Assembly: GCA_017311315.1 (NCBI GenBank)
Contig: CM029627.1
Coordinates: forward strand, 588,447-652,446
DNA from: Dendrocalamus latiflorus
Lineage: Eukaryota; Streptophyta; Magnoliopsida; Poales; Poaceae
Reading direction: 5' to 3'
Length of the DNA: 64,000 bases
The translations under genes were made by a program, and so were the position numbers. Shown here in pieces: positions 1 through 10,836 of this stretch (position 1 is the stretch's first letter; every line of letters starts with the position of its first letter). The notes under the pieces are model-generated. The model had not been told where the DNA came from. It searched no databases and was given only the letters and a program-made list of their open reading frames with translations.

Positions 1-109
1 ATACGGGAAAAAAGAACCGGTAAAAAAAACTCAAAATCCAAAAAAATCAGAAAAAAATGAAATTTAGGAATAGTAAAAAATAAGTCAGAAGCCGAAGTCG
101 AAACGATGA
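1..109 (+). mobile_element. MITE family A, right part (cut by window edge)
   Basis: This is the 3' part of the repeat family seen complete at 48173-48448 and 56693-56970. It shares the order of short motifs 'atacgggaaaaaagaaccgg', A-rich spacer, 'gaatagtaaaaaataag' and 'cagaagccgaagtcgaaac'. The left half lies outside the window. Confidence 0.7.
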
Positions 110-2598
110 GGGCAGTAGTATTCAGATCCTTTGAGTTCTCTGCCTAGTGGTGTTTGCAGATACAGCGTTACTGCTGTTCTCCTAGCATTACGCCAATAGT
201 CTATACAATTGAATTGATGGGAACCAGTGATGTTTGGCTGCGACTTACTCACTTGCGTGGTATTGCTGATTTTCTTTGACTCCAATAATGAGTGTCATTC
301 TCGAGGACTCATCAGCGCTATCAAATCGATTTGTTGTTTAATGATGTGACCAGCTGGCATGCATTAACTTAGCGGCCGATGGAGTTGATGAAAAGCGACC
401 CTGTTTTTTTTTTTTTGAGTGAGGACACTGCATCTGCATACATACGCTTTGCTTGCTGCTGCTAAACCGGTATCACACGGATACTGCAACGTAGTAGTAC
501 TGCTATATTGAGCTTGAGATATTTGCACGGATGGCACATTCCATTATGGAGACGTCAGTGTATGTAGATTACAAGTATATGCATGAGATCAAAATAATGT
601 TGTACCCTCCATCTCCATGTGTGGTACTGCCTGTTGACAAGTTTGATTTGGACGGACGCCATTCTTGGTGAGCATAAATGCATCGGCAGATACTGTAGAG
701 TGGGCTGCTAGCCAAGAGACTTTCGGTAAGCGATGTACACATCACAACGATTACTGCTTACTCCTCTACTATCAGCATGCTATTCATTCTACCAGCATAC
801 TGTAGTTTGGTATCACCACGTACTTATGAGCGAGGCTGTAGAGTTAGTAGGTACCTGCTCCCACGCTCACGCTGCTGCCGTGAACTGCTCGTTGTATATA
901 CATACGACATCACGGGGCTGTTCCCACTCAGGTGGCCCATCTGCATCACGTAGAAAGGTCTGGCCTTTGAACAACACAACTCCTCTATACTAGCACTAGT
1001 ATGATTGACATGACACGATGTCACACATCTTATCGGCTAAACTTGTCTAAAGTATACGCACATACTCTGGTCCATGGCATGGCAGTGTATTATATCATTG
1101 CGTGGGTGCAGAGACGGAGCCGTTATTTAGGAACGAGTGCGGCTAAATAAACTGTACAATATAATTATATCTAATAAGAGGGATCAAACAGCACTAACAA
1201 CAATAAATTTTTTTCAAATATACAGAATTTTTCAAATTCAAAAAACTAAAAAATGATGAAATTTATAAATAGTAAAAAATAAATTAGAAATTAAAGCGGA
1301 AATGAGCGAACCAAAGATGCAACTTGACCTTGCATGTGAAGGCTGTTGAGAAACATGAGCGCCATGTGGTTGCACAGGAAGCTCTCGCCTCTTTGGCAAG
1401 AGCAGTGCCATAGTAGCACGGCAATTATTGAAGCCACGTGGCAGTGGTACCCTACCATACCAGCTACTCCTCTCGTCCCACCGAAGAAATGGCGGCCAGT
1501 TGCTTGCAATTAAGAACGGTCGGATGAGCTGGTTGTGTCATGGGTCCTGCTCATACTCCTCCAGTCCAGCTCGTCCCAGATTGGTGTGGAGTACTCCTAG
1601 TAGCATGGATGATTACTAAAACATTAAAAAGGTGTATCAAAATGATCCTTCTCGCAGGTACTGCTGGTGCTTTGGCAGCTCCCAGTAACATGCTCTCGGT
1701 TTAGGAATACTTCTACTGTTCAGGTGCATTACAGGAACCTGAAATCACAGCTGTTGCAGTCACGAAAGGGACAAATTAAAAGGTGGTGGCCAAGCATGGG
1801 CATCAAGCCTGCCCAGTTCACGAGGAAAAGAAGCCAACACACAAGATGAAACTGAGGCTAATACCCCAATTTGCTTTCCGCCCCCGATGCTAGAGGGAGA
1901 GACCTACCTTTACCGGCATTTAAGAATTCCCATGCTTCATGCTGCTACAAATCTCGTGTAGTAATCAGTACCACATCGATCTGGAGGTGGAGCAAGCAAT
2001 GCATCTTCCTAACTAGATTTCCTTTTCTTCCAAGGGGACAATATGATATAATGACGCAGTGCAAAGGGTGACGGCTTGTCCTCCCACAACAAAAGCCAGC
2101 AACACCCTTCAAGCCTTGATATTTGTTGGCAAAGACGCCGATCATTCTCCAGGAATTGCTTAACACAGTACTCCATATGGGAACATTATCAAGTTCGTGA
2201 TGTTGAAATAGAAGTATCAGATACTATCAAGAAGGCTGTCCCTATGCGTTGAATTATGGCGATAACAACAGCTTGAAAAACACTGATGATAGGAGCAATA
2301 TGTTCTATTGGCAAAATATGTTCCGATATCTAGCGCTGCTAGCATTACATGACACCAAAATTAGCCACAACCAGAAACCAAATAAATTATGGGAGGAAGC
2401 TGTAGGGATAAAGTAGCAGATCATTATTGTAACAGTCTACACATCTCATTGCAAGCTTGGAGTATAATCAAACGATGAGGATCCAATGCCAGGCATTCTA
2501 AAATACTCGCACAGCTCAAGTACTTCATGAAAAATTATTGAGGATCCAGGGTACCATATCATAGCTCTATATAAAAAACTTGTGGAAACTGGTCAAAT
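110..2598. other. Intergenic; one diverged MITE-A remnant
   Basis: No gene could be supported here. A diverged right half of MITE family A lies at about 1185-1305, recognisable from 'gaaatttataaatagtaaaa' followed by a purine-rich end. All open frames are under 90 codons and have no recognisable motif. About 2200-2598 is the 3' flank of the minus-strand Nudix gene and may hold its 3' UTR. Confidence 0.5.
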
Positions 2599-5476
2599 CT
2601 ATGACGAAGCTGTTGGATCTGACTGTAGGTATGGGGCAAAGTGTTTCAGTGCTTCCTCATATACAGGTTTTTTGAAATCAACTGCCTGTTCAATACGAAA
2701 TTATATTAGATATTCCAGAAGCTGGGTGATCAGATTATATCGAGCTGGAAAATGGCCCACCTTTTCAATAACTTGCTGAGGTGTCATCCATGTCCATTCA
2801 GAAAATTCCGGCCTCTCAGATCCATCACCATTAAGGTTAATCTCATCATCCTTCCCAGTAAATCTAAATAGAAACCTGCTTATTTGCACCACAGGTCCAC
2901 AAATCACATACCAAATGGCTTCTATAAAGCAGGTGAGCTTGCTTACATAAAATTACAGTGAATTGAATATTCTGTTTAGGGAATTGTGGATCATGAAGAC
3001 AAACAGGTAAATATGGTTAATTCATAAATCCTTTATAGATACACATTGGAACTTCAATCAAGAACTAGACCAGATAACCAACGCCACTGATGGGAATTAA
3101 CACAATTGAATAATATCTGACCATGTTGCAGCTTAGTCAAGTCAAGCCTAGGCCCAAATGACAAGTCTGGGCCCAAGCCTAGGCCTAAATGAAAGAGTAT
3201 GAGAGATGTGAGGAGATAGTATAAGTGGGCTGCACCATATATCCATGGGCAAGCAGAACCCATAACATATCTCTATCCAAATCTAACTAAAGCTAAATTT
3301 TTGTCCACCCCAAATAAGACCCACCCAATAAGGCTCAAATCTAAAAATTTGGATAGCCATACCATACCAACTACCAGCCATTAAATCTATACCAGTGACA
3401 TGATCTTTTGGAAAGATAACAGGCATGTATCATTGTATCTACTACGAAGCTTTAAAACCATCCAATGGTATCACAAAAAATAGCTTACAGTTACAATCAC
3501 CAATAAAAACATTGTATTTCTATGTCAGTCCAACACAAAGACAGAACTGGAGCTTATTATAGTTAGCTTTGACTTCCAGTGGCTCAACAATCGACCACTA
3601 GGGGTTCCATACTTCCACTTAACACCAAAATTGTCTAGCCGTTTCAGACTGTATGGGGAGCTGCATATCTTGGATAAAAATTCAATAGGAAGCTCCCTAC
3701 CAAGGGATACAATACGAAAACCTCGGATCAGCACAAGCATGACCCTTTGGACGCATGTGAGTGGGTTGGATAGATACGACCTGTCCATCACTCACAGTAT
3801 AATGGCTCCTCAGATTTTCGTACCCATCCCCTCCATAAGAAGCTTCCTATTGAATTTTTGTCCCTATATCTCATACGAAAAGTTTTCAATGCATCACAGC
3901 CGGACACACATGCATATGTATGTGCACACCGTGCAAGACAAGTATGCGAATGTACCACGCACACACATACAAGTGCATCCAGGGAGATGATTCATTAATA
4001 GTTGCAAGTTGAAATGTATCTAAGCATTAAATGTAGACTTCTAACAGTATGCAAGATGGTTCCTCGGAAATGGAGTTGTAACACGTATGTTGCATACAAG
4101 TACGGTATATGTGATCTTCCACAGTAGTTACAATACATACAGTCTAGTGAGTAATAAAGCATGTTCTGATATCAGAAAGGATAAATATAGTAAGGCAATA
4201 AGGCATGTTATGATATCAGCATGGATGCTTCTAGTGTGACATATTTCCAGTGGATTGTGCTAACAAATTCACTGGTATCAGATTTAGCTTGTATAATAGT
4301 GTGTTTCTTTAGCAGAGAGACAACAGCTACAGCTACCTAGCCCTACTTGGAGTACTCTGCCTAGTAATTGCTATGCTATCTAAAAACGGGTTGACTTTCT
4401 TGATGATTCATTCAGAGAAACAAAATAACGAGTTAATATTAGGTTTCATAGAAACATGTTTGTCAGTGAGTGGCTATTCGAGTTTGTACTTATAAGATAA
4501 TTCTTGCAGGTTGAAGCAGACAAAGAGCGACAACAAACTGTGGTCGCTGGACATTATTCTTAGCTAAAGAAATTTAGCAGGCTTACCATTTCTGAGCCTG
4601 GCCTTTCCAATCCGTTCCCCACCTAGAATTCAGCTTATCTCTCACATCCGGCGGGAAATCATATGTTAGCCAATTGGGAGCCTACACGAACACATGCAAA
4701 GCACTCAGCAAAACCTATTACAACAACGATTATGAAAAGCAATTAGCATAAGCTCATATTAGGAGGAAGCATTGAAGGTTTCTAAATGAGCTAATATTCG
4801 CCTCTTTAATCTTTAGGATAGTTGAGAGTAGCCATTTCTGCAAGGTTTGAAAATTAATCATGATCAGAAGAACTTGGGAAGCAGGTGAAAGGCTCTCAAC
4901 TGACCTCGGCCACGATTTCCGTGGATGTAACACCGGTTTCTTCCCTCAATTCTCTAACAGCAGCTGCTCTCGGCTCTTCTCCTCCATCTATACCACCCTG
5001 AGGTATCAGAATGCAAGACCAATGTTAGTAGTAATCAATAATAGGCTACCGAACACCCACTGCCAGTACTACTAAATGGCACAACAAAACCATATATAAA
5101 AATCAGATCCCAAATCACCTGAGGCATCTGCCATGCGCCGGGGATGTCAATCCTGGACGCGGAGAAAATCTGGGGAGGAGAGAAACAATCAGCCAGCGGA
5201 TCAAAACCCTAAAGAGAAGCACATCCAAAAGTTGGAGGAAACCGCAAAGGTAAGGAGGAGGCGCGCGCGTGCCTTGGTGAGGGACGGGTTGGCGAGGCAG
5301 ATGCCGACGTTGGTGCGGTAGCCCTGCGGCGGCGCGTCCATGGAGGCCACCACGGCGTGCGGCGAGGCCGAGCAGGAGGAGGAGAGCGGGCGGCGGGTGA
5401 CTCTGGGGAGCCGGAGCGCGGAGGAGGAGCGGCAGATGGGGCTCAGAAACAGGCAGTGTGCGGCGGCCACCATCAT
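2599..5476 (-). CDS. Nudix hydrolase, plastid type (RppH-like, similar to NUDT26/27)
   Basis: Six exons on the minus strand: 5476-5273, 5169-5119, 4997-4905, 4681-4587, 2875-2761 and 2685-2599, joined in frame to 214 aa. The family removes phosphate from diadenosine polyphosphates and related nucleotides (asymmetrical Ap4A-type hydrolase). Residues 1-45 are rich in Ser, Arg and Ala, as in a chloroplast transit peptide; MDAPPQGYRTNVGICL follows at 46. The complete Nudix box GX5EX7REUXEEXGU is encoded by exon 3 (GGIDGGEEPR...RELREETGV). Exons 4-6 give the family's WLTYDFPPDVRDKL and KWFLFRFTGKDDEINL segments and the PVYEEALKHFAPYL tail. Intron 1 uses a GC donor (AAG|GCACGC); the others are GT-AG. 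Intron 4 is 1.7 kb. The ATG at 5476 was chosen because it starts the transit peptide; the frame stays open upstream only into a transposon. Plastid location is inferred. Confidence 0.9.
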
Positions 5477-5483
5477 CCCATCC

Positions 5484-5996
5484 CGCAAACAAGAGAAAAT
5501 TGAGAATATACCCTCCAACTAGATGGAAATCTAAAATATACCCTCCTTTAGATCCTAATTGATAATATACCCTCCTTTAGAGTGTTTTATTGAGAAAATG
5601 CCATTTTTATACTATTTAGTACCTCTTAAGTATACGAATCCGTATTGTACTGTATTGTGACATTAGGATGACTATTTTGCCCCCATGTACGGCCGCCGGA
5701 CCTCCGCCCCACACCCTCTGCCGCGCCGCCGTTTGGTCCGGGAAACCCTAGCCAAGCATTGCCCAATCGAGACTTATCTTCTTCACAGCCGTACATGGGG
5801 GCAAAATGGTCATCCTAATGTCAAAATACAGTACAATACGGATTAGTATACTTAAGAGGTACTAAATAGTATAAAAAGGTATTTTCTCAACAAAACACTC
5901 TAAAGGAGGGTATATTATCAATTAGGGTCTAAAGGAGGGTATATCCTAGATTTCCATCTAGTTGGAGGGCATATTCTCAATTTTCTCCGCAAACAA
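5484..5996. mobile_element. Non-autonomous MULE (Mutator-like), copy 1
   Basis: The element spans 5493-5987 (495 bp) and has near-perfect terminal inverted repeats of about 200 bp, beginning GAGAAAATTGAGAATATACC. It is flanked by exact 9-bp duplications CGCAAACAA at 5484-5492 and 5988-5996, the Mutator hallmark. About 100 bp of unrelated GC-rich sequence (about 5692-5792) sits between the arms. It lies head to head with the Nudix gene: after the left duplication only 7 bp remain before the ATG at 5476 (16 bp from element end to ATG). A related element is at 8830-9365. Confidence 0.93.
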
Positions 5997-6684
5997 AACC
6001 AATCCAATCCACTCGATCGGTCGGGAGGAGCCTGGTGGCGAATAGCGTTTGCCCAACGCTGCATGACAGGTGGGCCCACCTCGTCAGCCTCTGTTTTGTT
6101 GATGTGGCAACTGACAACACTTGCAACCAATTGAAGTTCTAAAGCTTGGTCCATTAATAGGCATTCCTTCATTTAGTCTATAAATAGGAGGTCTTAATTA
6201 TTGTAAATTTGTATTTGTGAGGAAGAAATTAATAAGGAAATACAGGAGTTCTCGCCTACCTCTTTGTGTGTTTAATCTATTATTTTGTATTATCTGTGTT
6301 TGATCATATCTTTTGTATAGGAGAAAACGATCAGATTAAACTCGCCAAGGACGGTTTCCTCAATACATTATCAGCACGAATCGCTCTGGTGAATCGAAGG
6401 TAATCATCGAAACGCTCGTAGATTGAATTGCCTATATCTAGATCGCTTTAAATTCCGTAAAATTTATTTTCTAGATTATTTTCTACGCTGCAAATCCGCT
6501 TTAAATCTAACGCAAGCAGACTTGGGGTCGCCGGTCAAGCCGATCGGTAGATTTGTGTAAAAGAGTATATGTTGATTGCACTGTAAATTAGAAAAAAAAA
6601 CACACGTATACCTCCCGTATGCATCGTATGAACCGCCGGCCGACCACCCGCATGCACCGGCCTACACCCTGGCTACCCACACGA
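5997..6684. other. Possible LTR-retrotransposon fragment
   Basis: About 6130-6400 reads like an LTR end and leader: a TATA-like 'tctataaatagg' near 6178, a pyrimidine-rich stretch, and 'tcaatacattatcagcacga' near 6360, which resembles leaders of some plant copia elements. No matching second LTR or coding region was found, so this is a weak call. About 6600-6684 holds nothing recognised. Confidence 0.3.
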
Positions 6685-7202
6685 CTTCAATTTGGGAGGT
6701 CGACCATCTCAAACATGGAGAGCGATTCTAGAAGGCTGTGATATTCTTAAGCAAGGCTTGACCAGGAGGATAGGAGATTGGGGAAAAAAATACTCATACA
6801 TGGGAACACAACTGGATTCCCCGGGATTGGATGCTGCGGCCTTTTTGTACAAAGGAATCCCAATCTCCTGAAATGGGTCGTGAGCTTATTGGTACCTCCA
6901 CAAGAAGGTGGTGATTAGATGTCCTTGATAAATTTTTCGTCGATATGGATAAAGAGTTGATTCTGTAACATTCCATCAAGCTCTACGAACCTGCAAGACA
7001 CTTGGGGCGTGGCATTATGAAAGGAATGGCAATTTCTCAGTCCGATTTGCTTATAGGATGCTACTCCAAGTGAAAAGACATATGATACCTAGTTGACATT
7101 GGTAGCAAGGATCTAATGAATTACGAGTTTAATAGATCTTCTTTAGCAGAAAGACGTATATTCCTTGCTCATTATCAGACAATCACTTATTCCCAAACCT
7201 CA

Positions 7203-7602
7203 TGTGGGGCCAGTGGCGGACCCAGAGAATTTGACGAGCCTGGGCGAAGAACGCCTCGCTTCCGTCGTCGCGCATTTACTAGCGCTACTGCGCTATATAT
7301 ATCGTGAATCTTATCTATTGATCTAGAAATTAGTACGACAAAATTATAGAGAATTTCAAACGATAAATCAGGTCCCACAATTTATCTACCACCAGTCTTA
7401 CTAAATGCACCTAGTGCGCTGGTACTCTGATACCGAAGAAATGCATAGGGATTTCGTGGTATGTAACGAGGTGATAATATAGGAAATGTGACTGGTTACA
7501 GATCTTTTCCTGGAGGCGAGGGACGAACAGCTTTCCCCATAGGAGATGAGCCCGGGCAGGGGCCCAGGGTCGCCGGGCCCTGGGTCCGCCAGTGTGTGGG
7601 GC
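7203..7602. mobile_element. hAT-type MITE inside ycf2 copy
   Basis: The element spans 7211-7594 (384 bp). Its ends are CAGTGGCGGACCCAG and CTGGGTCCGCCAGTG (14 of 15 positions pair as inverted repeats). It is flanked by exact 8-bp duplications TGTGGGGC at 7203-7210 and 7595-7602. Removing it restores the ycf2 reading TSCGANRF. No coding capacity. Confidence 0.92.
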
Positions 7603-7839
7603 TAATCGTTTTCATTTACCATCTCATGGAAAACCCTTTTCGTTCCGCTTAGCCCTATCGGGTATTTTAGTGATAGGTTCTACAGAAACTGGACGATCCT
7701 ATTTAGTCAAATACCTAACGAAAAATTCATATTTTCCTTTCATTAAGGTACGAGGGCTTCTTATTCCACAAGAACGAAAGCACCTTTTCATTTTGTCGTA
7801 TACTAGGGGTTTTTACTTGGAAAAGACAATATTCCATAC

Positions 7840-8058
7840 TAAGGGCCTGTTTGGGACTGCTCCACTCCACGTTTTTCAGCTCCGCTCTATGTTTTTTAGC
7901 CAAACAGGTTCAGCTCTACGCACTCTGTTCGAGGAAAAAAAGGTGGAATTGTGAGAGTACCTAAAGGGGTGCTCCACAAACTCTATGTTTTTTGTGGAGC
8001 TGCTCCACGGTAGAATTCGTGGAGCAGAGTTTGTGGAGCAGTCCCAAACACGCCCTAA
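7840..8058. mobile_element. Tourist-like MITE inside ycf2 copy
   Basis: The element spans 7843-8055 (213 bp). Its terminal repeats are GGGCCTGTTTGGGACTGCTC and GAGCAGTCCCAAACACGCCC, flanked by TAA at 7840-7842 and 8056-8058. A 3-bp TAA duplication with GGG ends is typical of PIF/Harbinger MITEs. Confidence 0.88.
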
Positions 8059-8426
8059 AGTATTCGGGTCCATAACCACAAGTTCCAATGCACTAGATCT
8101 TGTAACACTTAGCAACGAGGCCCTATCCATTAGTATTCCACATAAAAAAAATCCATTATAGAAACTAATATAATTAGATTAGCTCTTCATAAACAAACTA
8201 GACAGCGGAAAGATTTAATAGATGCGAGAGCTAGTAACTCAAATGTTCGAGGCTCGGCAAGTTCATGGAAATCTTTATGGAGCATTAAAATTCCTTCGAA
8301 GATCAGGGCGTTTGCATGGAGACTGGCTCACAATTCCATTCCGACAGATCTGGTACGTATGAAGAGATTTGAGTAATTCAAAACGTTGCCGTGCATGTGG
8401 AGCAGTTGAGGATTCTTGGGCGCTCG

Positions 8427-8690
8427 GCTTATACTTCTGATTTATTTTTTATTATTCCTAAATTTTGTTTTTTCTGACCCTTTGGCTTTTTAAAGTTTTT
8501 TTTGCCGGTTCTTTTTTCCCGTATTCATTTGCATTTGTCTGTGATGGGTTAATCTGTTTTTTTTCTATTTTTAAATTTAATTACGCTAAATAAGCTACCA
8601 TCAGCTATAGTGTAATTTTAGCCAGCTATAGTATAATTTCAACTATAAGCCATATTTTTTCAACCAAACTGAGCAGTCTGTTAAAGTGCA
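8427..8690 (-). mobile_element. MITE family A, reverse orientation
   Basis: In reverse complement this region shows the family A motif order (ctataagc, aaattacact, gcttatttagcgtaattaaat, catcacagacaaatgcaaat, gggaaaaaagaaccggc). It interrupts the LINE remnant between the GAVEDSW and TMAKCVWAL segments. Its ends are diverged and no target duplication is clear. Confidence 0.65.
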
Positions 8691-8820
8691 CGATGGCTAA
8701 ATGTGTTTGGGCGCTAGTAGACGAACTGACAATCCTTATAGCATCCATCTCAATTACAGACCGAAGGATTGGCTTTTCTTCATGCTCAAAACTCTGTCCT
8801 CGGATGAGATTATTAAACTA

Positions 8821-9374
8821 ATAATTATCGAGAAAATTGAGAATATGCCCTCCAACTAGATGGAAATCTAGGATATACCCTCCTTTAGATCCTAATTGAT
8901 AATATACCCTCATTTAGAGTGTTTTGTTGAGAAAATGTCATTTTTATACCTTTTCATTAGTTTCTATTGTATTTCTCTGTATTCCTTCACTTAAAATGAC
9001 CTATTTACCCCTGAGTACTTCTTGTGCATCATTTGAGCACCCATTAGCGTTTCCATGTCCCAAAAATTTTATCAATTGCTCTTTGACGACCCGCCCATAC
9101 GGTATCATATTGCAAAGTGACCTTATGCTCAATTTCTAGTCTTTCTTGGAGTTCTTTATCAAATGATGCACAAGAAGTATTCAGGGGTAAATAGGTCATT
9201 TTAAGTGAAGGAATACAGAGAAATACAATAGAAACTAATGAAAAGGTATAAAAGGGGTATTTTCTCAACAAAACACTCTAAAGGAGGGTATATTATCAAT
9301 TAGGATCTAAAGGAGGGTATATCCTAGATTTCTATCTAGTTGGAGGGTATATTCTCAATTTTCTCATAATTATC
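8821..9374. mobile_element. Non-autonomous MULE, copy 2, with transposase remnant
   Basis: The element spans 8830-9365 (536 bp). Its outer ~110 bp of inverted repeat nearly match those of copy 1 at 5493-5987; the inner parts differ. Exact 9-bp duplications ATAATTATC lie at 8821-8829 and 9366-9374. The interior (about 9050-9165) on the minus strand reads ELQERLEIEHKVTLQYDTVW followed by AGRQRAIDKIFGTW. This resembles the segment just before the catalytic core of plant MuDR-like transposases (YxxVWxxRxxAxxxIFG). It is probably an internal-deletion derivative of an autonomous element. Confidence 0.9.
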
Positions 9375-9872
9375 TGTTGGGCAATTTGGCATGCAAGAAG
9401 AAAAGCACTGCATGATGAATTTTTTTCAGAGCCCCCTATCTACCTTTAACTTTATTAAGAATTATATTAAAGAAGTGGATGCAATTGACTTATCCTGAAT
9501 ATGTACGGGAAAGGGAGAACAAGAAGAGAAAGGGAACATCATTGGCAGCTACCACCAGAAGGTATGGTGGAACTGAATTCAGATGCAGTGGTGTCATGGT
9601 CTGGTAACAAAGGAAGTGCGGTGTCGTTTGTAGAGATAGAAATGGGAAGTTTTTGGGAGTATGTGCAGTAGTATGCAAGGGTGGGGCTAGCCACGACCCA
9701 AGCCTCGGACTGGGTAGCTATTTTTGGGTTGGACTTGCAATTTTTGTGATTTTTTAAGAGAATTTCCATTAGCCTTTGATCCTAGGCTTTTGCCTATAGT
9801 CTATCCAGCCCGATGCCTAGATTCGCCATTGGTGGTATTGGAAAACTTGAGTGATCCGGTTAAGCTGGAAGC
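9375..9872. other. LINE tail then unassigned sequence
   Basis: The last recognised LINE piece ends near 9475. No gene or repeat was recognised from there to 9872; open frames of up to 76 codons lack motifs. Confidence 0.4.
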
Positions 9873-10353
9873 ATTGGGTTCAAGGATGGCAATGGGGTTA
9901 TTGCCTGTGGGGAATACCCTCCCATTCCCACCCTATTTAGCTATCGAGGCTATTTTTTCCGTCTCCATCCTCACCGGGGTTTTGGTGTGGAACAAGGCCT
10001 CATTAAGAACCTAAATTTCAATGACATTAAGAGTGATTTCATATATTTATCGTATGGTTATATAGAAATAAGTAAATTTATTAATACATGAGATGGTAGA
10101 ATAATACTAGATGAGTTGTATACCATATATTATACCAAAATATATAAGCTTGAGACAAAATACCTATAGTTTAAATATATAGAAATATCAATATGTGTGT
10201 GTGTGTAGAGTGAAGATCGAGGATGGGGAAGACACCCCATCCCTATTCCATATAACCTAGCGGGGACAAAAATCTCCCTTATATCTATCCTCTTATAGGG
10301 GAATTCTCCACAGGTTGTTGGGTGCCAGGGGCATTGCCATCCCTAATTGGGTG
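9873..10353. mobile_element. hAT-like non-autonomous element, family B copy 1
   Basis: The element spans 9881-10345 (465 bp). Its ends are CAAGGATGGCAATGGGG and ATTGCCATCCCTA. Near-identical 8-bp flanks ATTGGGTT (9873-9880) and ATTGGGTG (10346-10353) fit a hAT duplication with one later change. The body aligns from end to end with the copy at 44593-45055, for example 'gaaataagtaaatttattaa' near 10068 and 44749. Confidence 0.82.
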
Positions 10354-10546
10354 GCAATGAAGCCTTGTGTCTTGTTGCAGATTGTAGTGCCGATCAGGTA
10401 TGCATCACGATAGATTACCTAGAGGTGGTTGGTTACAAATATTAAGAAGATGTCTAACTGCCAGTATGTTTCAGTGTTGAAGGAAATTGAGGCTCGTAAG
10501 TGTATGTTTTTGTGAAAACTGAATTTAGACATGAAGGGCAGGAGTC
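10354..10546. other. Short unassigned spacer
   Basis: AT-rich sequence between two DNA elements with nothing recognised. Confidence 0.4.
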
Positions 10547-10836
10547 TAAGGGTATCTACAATGATACATATCAGCTATTTGTAAACATATGTTGTATAGG
10601 GTTTTGGGTAACATGGAGGAGAGAGAAGGAGAGAGAAAGATGGTGCATACTATTTAACAGATGATTTTATAGACAGTTTTTATTGTCTGTTTATAGACAA
10701 CACATTAATTACATAAGGCTATTATAGACAACTATATATACAACACATTATATACATTATCTTTAGTCATGTCTATAGATAACATAGAGGTGTATTACAG
10801 ACTATTATTATCTATATTGTTGTACATGCTCTATAA
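10547..10836. mobile_element. Tourist-like MITE
   Basis: The element is about 10550-10831. Its ends GGGTATCTACAATGA and TTGTTGTACATGCTC are imperfect inverted repeats. TAA lies on the left and TATAA on the right. The body is AT-rich with repeated 'atagacaac' in both orientations. Confidence 0.6.

Larger units (their letters stand above)
7090..8198 (+). pseudogene. ycf2: Nuclear plastid DNA insertion: ycf2 fragment
   Basis: The translated pieces match plastid Ycf2: NYEFNRSSLAERRIFLAHYQ then TITYSQTSCG at 7116-7210, then FHLPSHGKPFSFRLAL, GILVIGSTETGRSYLVKYL and PQERKHLFILSYTRGF at 7595-7840, then LVTLSNEALSISI and IRLALHKQT-like reading at 8059-8198. Grass plastomes carry only a degenerate ycf2, which fits a grass plastid donor. 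Sequence that intact ycf2 has between the ATPase-like segment (KNSYFPFIKV) and LLIPQERKH is missing here. The copy is split by a hAT element (7211-7594) and a Tourist-like MITE (7843-8055). It sits inside the LINE remnant. The outer junctions are accurate to about 15 bp. Confidence 0.85.
6685..9480 (+). mobile_element. LINE ORF2 C-terminal remnant, interrupted several times
   Basis: Four pieces of one plant LINE reverse-transcriptase ORF lie in order. About 6688-7080 gives SQTWRAILEGCDILKQGL, then after a frameshift W-x3-WIPRD, then AWHYERNGNFSVRFAYRM. About 8203-8425 gives SSWKSLWSIKIPSKIRAFAW and RCRACGAVEDSW, typical of the zf-RVT region. About 8693-8829 gives TMAKCVWALVDEL and LSSDEIIKLIIIC. 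About 9375-9475 gives WAIWHARRKALHDEFFQSPL. The reading matches the usual order of this family across all the breaks. Frameshifts and stops show it is dead. The reverse-transcriptase core itself is absent. Confidence 0.75.

Noticed and set aside
3631..3990. 119-codon plus frame
   Set aside because: It lies in intron 4 of the minus-strand Nudix gene and matches nothing recognised.
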